A stretch of DNA of 17,024 nt from an uncultured Clostridia bacterium (GTDB lineage: Bacteria; Bacillota; Clostridia; Christensenellales; UBA1242), in assembly GCA_937907645.1 (NCBI GenBank), contig CALCWV010000007.1, positions 1-17,024 on the forward strand, read 5' to 3'. Below, piece after piece: positions 15,434 through 17,024 of the stretch (within the stretch, counting starts at the first letter, position 1; the number at the start of each line of letters is the position of its first letter). A program made the translations under genes and the position numbers. The notes beneath the pieces are model-generated. The model made no database searches. It was not told the DNA's origin and saw only the letters and a list, made by a program, of their open reading frames with translations.

Positions 15434-15668
15434 AGTTTTAGCCTAAAACTTGGCGAACTGCTTTGTTTTAATAAGCTGACGCAGCCTGAAGGCTTTGTCT
15501 AGCTTGTCACCGCACAAATCAATTCTTTTTCAGTATTTTCTCCGTTTCAGAACCACCAATGAGGAACCTCTATCGGGAACCTGAAACAAAGAAACTACAA
15601 GAAAAATCTCTTGATTTCTGCTGTCATACTACATCGAATGAGGATAATCTAAGTATTATCCTTTTTTG
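15434..15668 (+). ncRNA. Candidate structured non-coding RNA
   Basis: Five hairpins follow one another. The first is AGTTTTA/TAAAACT (15434-15450). The second is a compound stem AAGCTGAC ... GTC-T-AGCTT enclosing AGCC-TGAA-GGCT (15473-15505). The third is GTTTCAG/CTGAAAC (15544-15587) around GGAACCT repeated twice. The fourth is a 10-bp stem with an asymmetric internal loop (15590-15619). The last is a terminator (15641-15668). The compound tetraloop hairpin and the terminal T-run are what a plus-strand RNA of roughly 235 nt would need. The upstream promoter is not clear in the very AT-rich DNA at 15385-15425. It does not match tmRNA, RNase P, 6S or SRP RNA as far as I can tell. Confidence 0.4.
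15641..15668 (+). terminator. Terminator of the candidate RNA
   Basis: A perfect 8-bp stem AGGATAAT/ATTATCCT (15641-15648 with 15655-15662) with a 6-base loop is followed directly by a T-run. No gene precedes it after the terminator at 15345, so it implies a transcript starting within the gap. Confidence 0.65.
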
Positions 15669-15726
15669 TTAATTTTTTTTAAAATGTCGGAAAGGAAAAT
15701 TCACTTTCGTTTATAATATCTCTATG

Positions 15727-15774
15727 CGCCTGCCTTAAGCCGTCTGCCGAGCCTCGCTCTGCTTTCTTTTTTTG
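15727..15774 (+). repeat. Degenerate intergenic repeat, copy 1
   Basis: The segment contains CGAGCCT followed by CGCTCTGCT and, after a few bases, a run of T and GTTTAAATT. The core CGAGCCT, the spacing to the T-run and the following TTTA match copy 2 at 15856-15907, and the core with CTGCT matches the inverted copy at 16981-17024. The family is not recognised. Confidence 0.35.
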
Positions 15775-15855
15775 TTTAAATTCATATTTTTAACTAGTGC
15801 CAGCCAACATTCTTCCTGCCTTCCGTCACTGAAAATCATTTAGGAAACTAAACTC

Positions 15856-15907
15856 ATTCCAGTAACGAACGGCGAGCCTAGCGACTCACCTCATTTTTTG
15901 TTTATAT
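15856..15907 (+). repeat. Degenerate intergenic repeat, copy 2
   Basis: This copy begins ATTCCAGT (15856-15863), has CGAGCCT at 15873-15879 and ends in a T-run and GTTTAT. The same opening octamer, a nearby AACG and the same core appear inverted at the right window edge, so this is the best-defined copy. Confidence 0.4.
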
Positions 15908-15972
15908 TAATCATATTCCAAAGATTTAATCACAGAATTATGGTAGCAGAAATTAATCCTTTCTATAATTAT

Positions 15973-15999
15973 AAAAACAGAGCTAAACTCTGTTTTTTT
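15973..15999. terminator. Bidirectional terminator downstream of the XRE gene
   Basis: AAAAACAGAG (15973-15982) pairs with CTCTGTTTTT (15988-15997) around a 5-base loop, with T-runs on both strands. It lies about 80 bp beyond the XRE stop codon on the minus strand and also closes the gene-free region from the left. Confidence 0.85.
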
Positions 16000-16079
16000 G
16001 CATGAATCAGTGTAGATAAATTATGTTTATTAACATGAACTTTAGGGTTCAAATATCTATACTATAAAATTCCTATCCT

Positions 16080-16319
16080 TTAATCATCCAGATTGTTATT
16101 TTTCAAAATATCTGTGTTAAAAAAGTCACTTAGATCAATCCCAAATCCGCAACAAATATCGTATAGCGTTGAAATTTTAATTGTCTTTACATTTTTGTTC
16201 AAAATCATACTAATAGTCGACTGAGGAACACCTGTCACTTTAGACAGTTCATATTGGCTCATTCCTTTCTCGCTAAGTAACTCTTTAATCCTAACCCCAA
16301 TAGCATCAGTTAATTTCAT
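16080..16319 (-). CDS. XRE-family HTH transcriptional regulator
   Basis: The 79-residue product is little more than one Cro/C1-type DNA-binding domain. The helix-turn-helix lies at about residues 21-41 (SQYELSKVTGVPQSTISMIL), followed by the usual stabilising helices (TIKISTLYDICCGFGIDLSDF). The start at ATG 16317-16319 is supported by AAGGAG seven bases upstream; a longer reading frame extending through the promoter is rejected. The gene diverges from the SLOG-like gene, and the two promoters share a TTGAATATTCAA palindrome in which each half is a -35 box. Autoregulation together with repression of the neighbour is therefore likely. Such small stand-alone regulators are common beside one controlled gene; the inducing signal is unknown. 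Confidence 0.9.
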   Translation of the reverse strand: MKLTDAIGVRIKELLSEKGMSQYELSKVTGVPQSTISMILNKNVKTIKISTLYDICCGFGIDLSDFFNTDILKNNNLDD

Positions 16320-16360
16320 GTTTATCTCCTTATATTGAGAGAATAAACTTTTTTTAAATA

Positions 16361-16404
16361 AATATACTTCAACGCATTGAATATTCAACAAATTGTAGTA
16401 TAAT
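16361..16404. promoter_or_regulatory. Divergent promoters with shared operator palindrome
   Basis: The palindrome TTGAATATTCAA (16377-16388) provides the -35 box of both genes. On the plus strand, TTGAAT (16377-16382) lies 16 bp before TATAAT (16399-16404). On the minus strand, TTGAAT (16388-16383) lies 16 bp before TATATT (16366-16361). Another half-site, TTCAA, lies at 16368-16372. A dimer bound to the palindrome would block both -35 boxes at once; the bound protein is presumably the adjacent XRE regulator. Confidence 0.75.
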
Positions 16405-16425
16405 GTTTTAAAGGTAGGATAAAAA

Positions 16426-16968
16426 ATGAAAGTTTGTTCTTTTTTTGGACATCACGCAATAAACTCGAAAGAAATAGTTAGAGAAAAAATAAGTTTAATT
16501 ATTTCAGATTTAATTAATAGTAATTTTTCTACATTCCTTGTAGGTTGTCATGGTGATTTTGATAAATTGGTTTTAGAAGAATTAATAAAAGCAAAGAAAT
16601 TGAATTGTCACATAGAAATTAGGCTTATTTTTACAACATTAACTTTTTTAAAACCTAAATATTTTGATTATGTCGAATCTCTAAGAGAAAAAGGAGTACA
16701 GACTAAAATATATGAAATTGAGTCAATTTATTACAAAAATAAGATAACATTTTCAAATAAATGTATGCTCAATAAAAGTCAATATGCTGTTTTCTATGTT
16801 GACGAATCGCAAAAACAAAGTGGTGCCAAATCTATTTTAAAATTAGCAAAGAAAAATAATATTAATTATCTAAACTTATTCTCTAAAAGCGATAATCCTC
16901 TTTATGACCTAACACATGAAGAATTTAGAGAAAAACTTAAAGAGTTTTTAATGACAACTCATTCCTAG
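16426..16968 (+). CDS. SLOG-like (DUF1273-type) Rossmann protein
   Basis: The 180-residue product resembles a widespread Firmicutes family of small Rossmann-fold proteins related to SLOG/YpsA nucleotide binders. Key points are the N-terminal strand and turn KVCSFFGHH (2-10; FFGHR in most relatives I know), the glycine turn FLVGCHGDFDKLV (37-49), the NKCMLNKSQYAVFYVDE stretch (111-127) corresponding to the usual RNKWML...SDYVV, and SGAKSILKLAKKNNINYLNL (132-151) corresponding to the usual GGA...A...NL. The ligand and reaction are unknown; relatives are thought to bind nucleotide-like ligands. The ATG is preceded by an AAGG/AGG-rich leader (16409-16417) and a TATAAT promoter. It diverges from the XRE regulator and is probably its target. 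The gene is more AT-rich than the VirB6-like array. Confidence 0.75.
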   Translation: MKVCSFFGHHAINSKEIVREKISLIISDLINSNFSTFLVGCHGDFDKLVLEELIKAKKLNCHIEIRLIFTTLTFLKPKYFDYVESLREKGVQTKIYEIESIYYKNKITFSNKCMLNKSQYAVFYVDESQKQSGAKSILKLAKKNNINYLNLFSKSDNPLYDLTHEEFREKLKEFLMTTHS

Positions 16969-16980
16969 GAACTTTTTAAG

Positions 16981-17024
16981 CCCAAAAAACGAGCAGGACA
17001 AGGCTCGACGTTTGCCACTGGAAT
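16981..17024 (-). repeat. Degenerate intergenic repeat, inverted copy at window edge
   Basis: Read on the minus strand this begins ATTCCAGT, then carries AACG and CGAGCCT, CTGCTC and a run of six T, matching copy 2 (15856-15907) and, in its core, copy 1 (15727-15774). A short hairpin CGAGC/GCTCG (16990-17007) lies within it. It may be cut by the window edge. Confidence 0.35.

Larger units (their letters stand above)
15377..15972. other. Long gene-free region: hairpin chain and degenerate repeats
   Basis: No protein-coding frame of note is seen on either strand. The left part (15434-15668) is a series of inverted repeats ending in a terminator, and the right part (15727-15900) contains two copies of a degenerate repeat. 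Both are listed separately. A TATAAT at 15712-15717 lies between them without a clear -35 box. The region lies between the end of the VirB6-like array and the XRE regulator, a place where a small RNA, an old mobile fragment or a transfer origin could sit. Confidence 0.5.

Noticed and set aside
1..17024. CRISPR array, insertion sequence or prophage genes
   Set aside because: No regularly spaced repeats, transposase-like frames or phage structural genes were seen on either strand.

Overview
This AT-rich window looks like chromosomal DNA of a low-GC Gram-positive bacterium, probably an uncultured gut Clostridia- or Bacilli-type Firmicute. Evidence for this: strong AGGAGG ribosome binding sites, consensus sigma-A promoters with 16-17 bp spacers, TGA used as a stop, a tRNA gene with an encoded CCA end, and protein families typical of Firmicutes (a large U32 protein, TcdA, a SLOG-type small protein, and a VirD4-like protein of the Gram-positive conjugation type). 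No rRNA, CRISPR array, transposase or integrase was seen.

Layout. Positions 1-250 are non-coding with hairpins. From 253 to 3477 the minus strand carries a VirD4/TraG-type coupling ATPase, followed after a terminator by two small genes: one unrecognised, one with Sel1/TPR-like helical repeats. The divergent region 3478-3774 holds the virD4 promoter and a consensus promoter for a tRNA-Arg(UCG) gene, which has a structured leader and is followed by tiny ORFs and a terminator. The housekeeping stretch 4069-7702 contains a U32 (RlhA-like) protein that is probably translated from a leaderless mRNA, then convergently a translationally coupled GtrA-like membrane protein and TcdA. From 7825 to 15376 the plus strand is a tandem array of three paralogous large membrane proteins of the TrbL/VirB6 type. 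Each has about seven predicted membrane segments, one large loop between the third and fourth, and a long charged C-terminal tail that differs strongly among the three. Positions 15377-15972 are gene-free: a chain of hairpins ending in a terminator (candidate RNA) and copies of a degenerate repeat. The window ends with a divergent pair, an XRE repressor and a SLOG-like nucleotide-binding protein, whose -35 boxes form the two halves of one palindrome.

How it fits together. VirD4 and VirB6-like proteins are, by family knowledge, the coupling ATPase and the inner-membrane channel component of type IV secretion or conjugation machines. Here they lie about 4.3 kb apart, separated by tRNA and core metabolic or RNA-modification genes, with no relaxase, VirB4 or integrase in view. 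That suggests either a dispersed, chromosomally established T4SS-like apparatus or remnants of one. Three VirB6-like paralogues with different tails recall the multi-VirB6 arrangement of Rickettsiales T4SS, and this is the most unusual feature of the window. All functional assignments come from reading the sequence; no database search was run.
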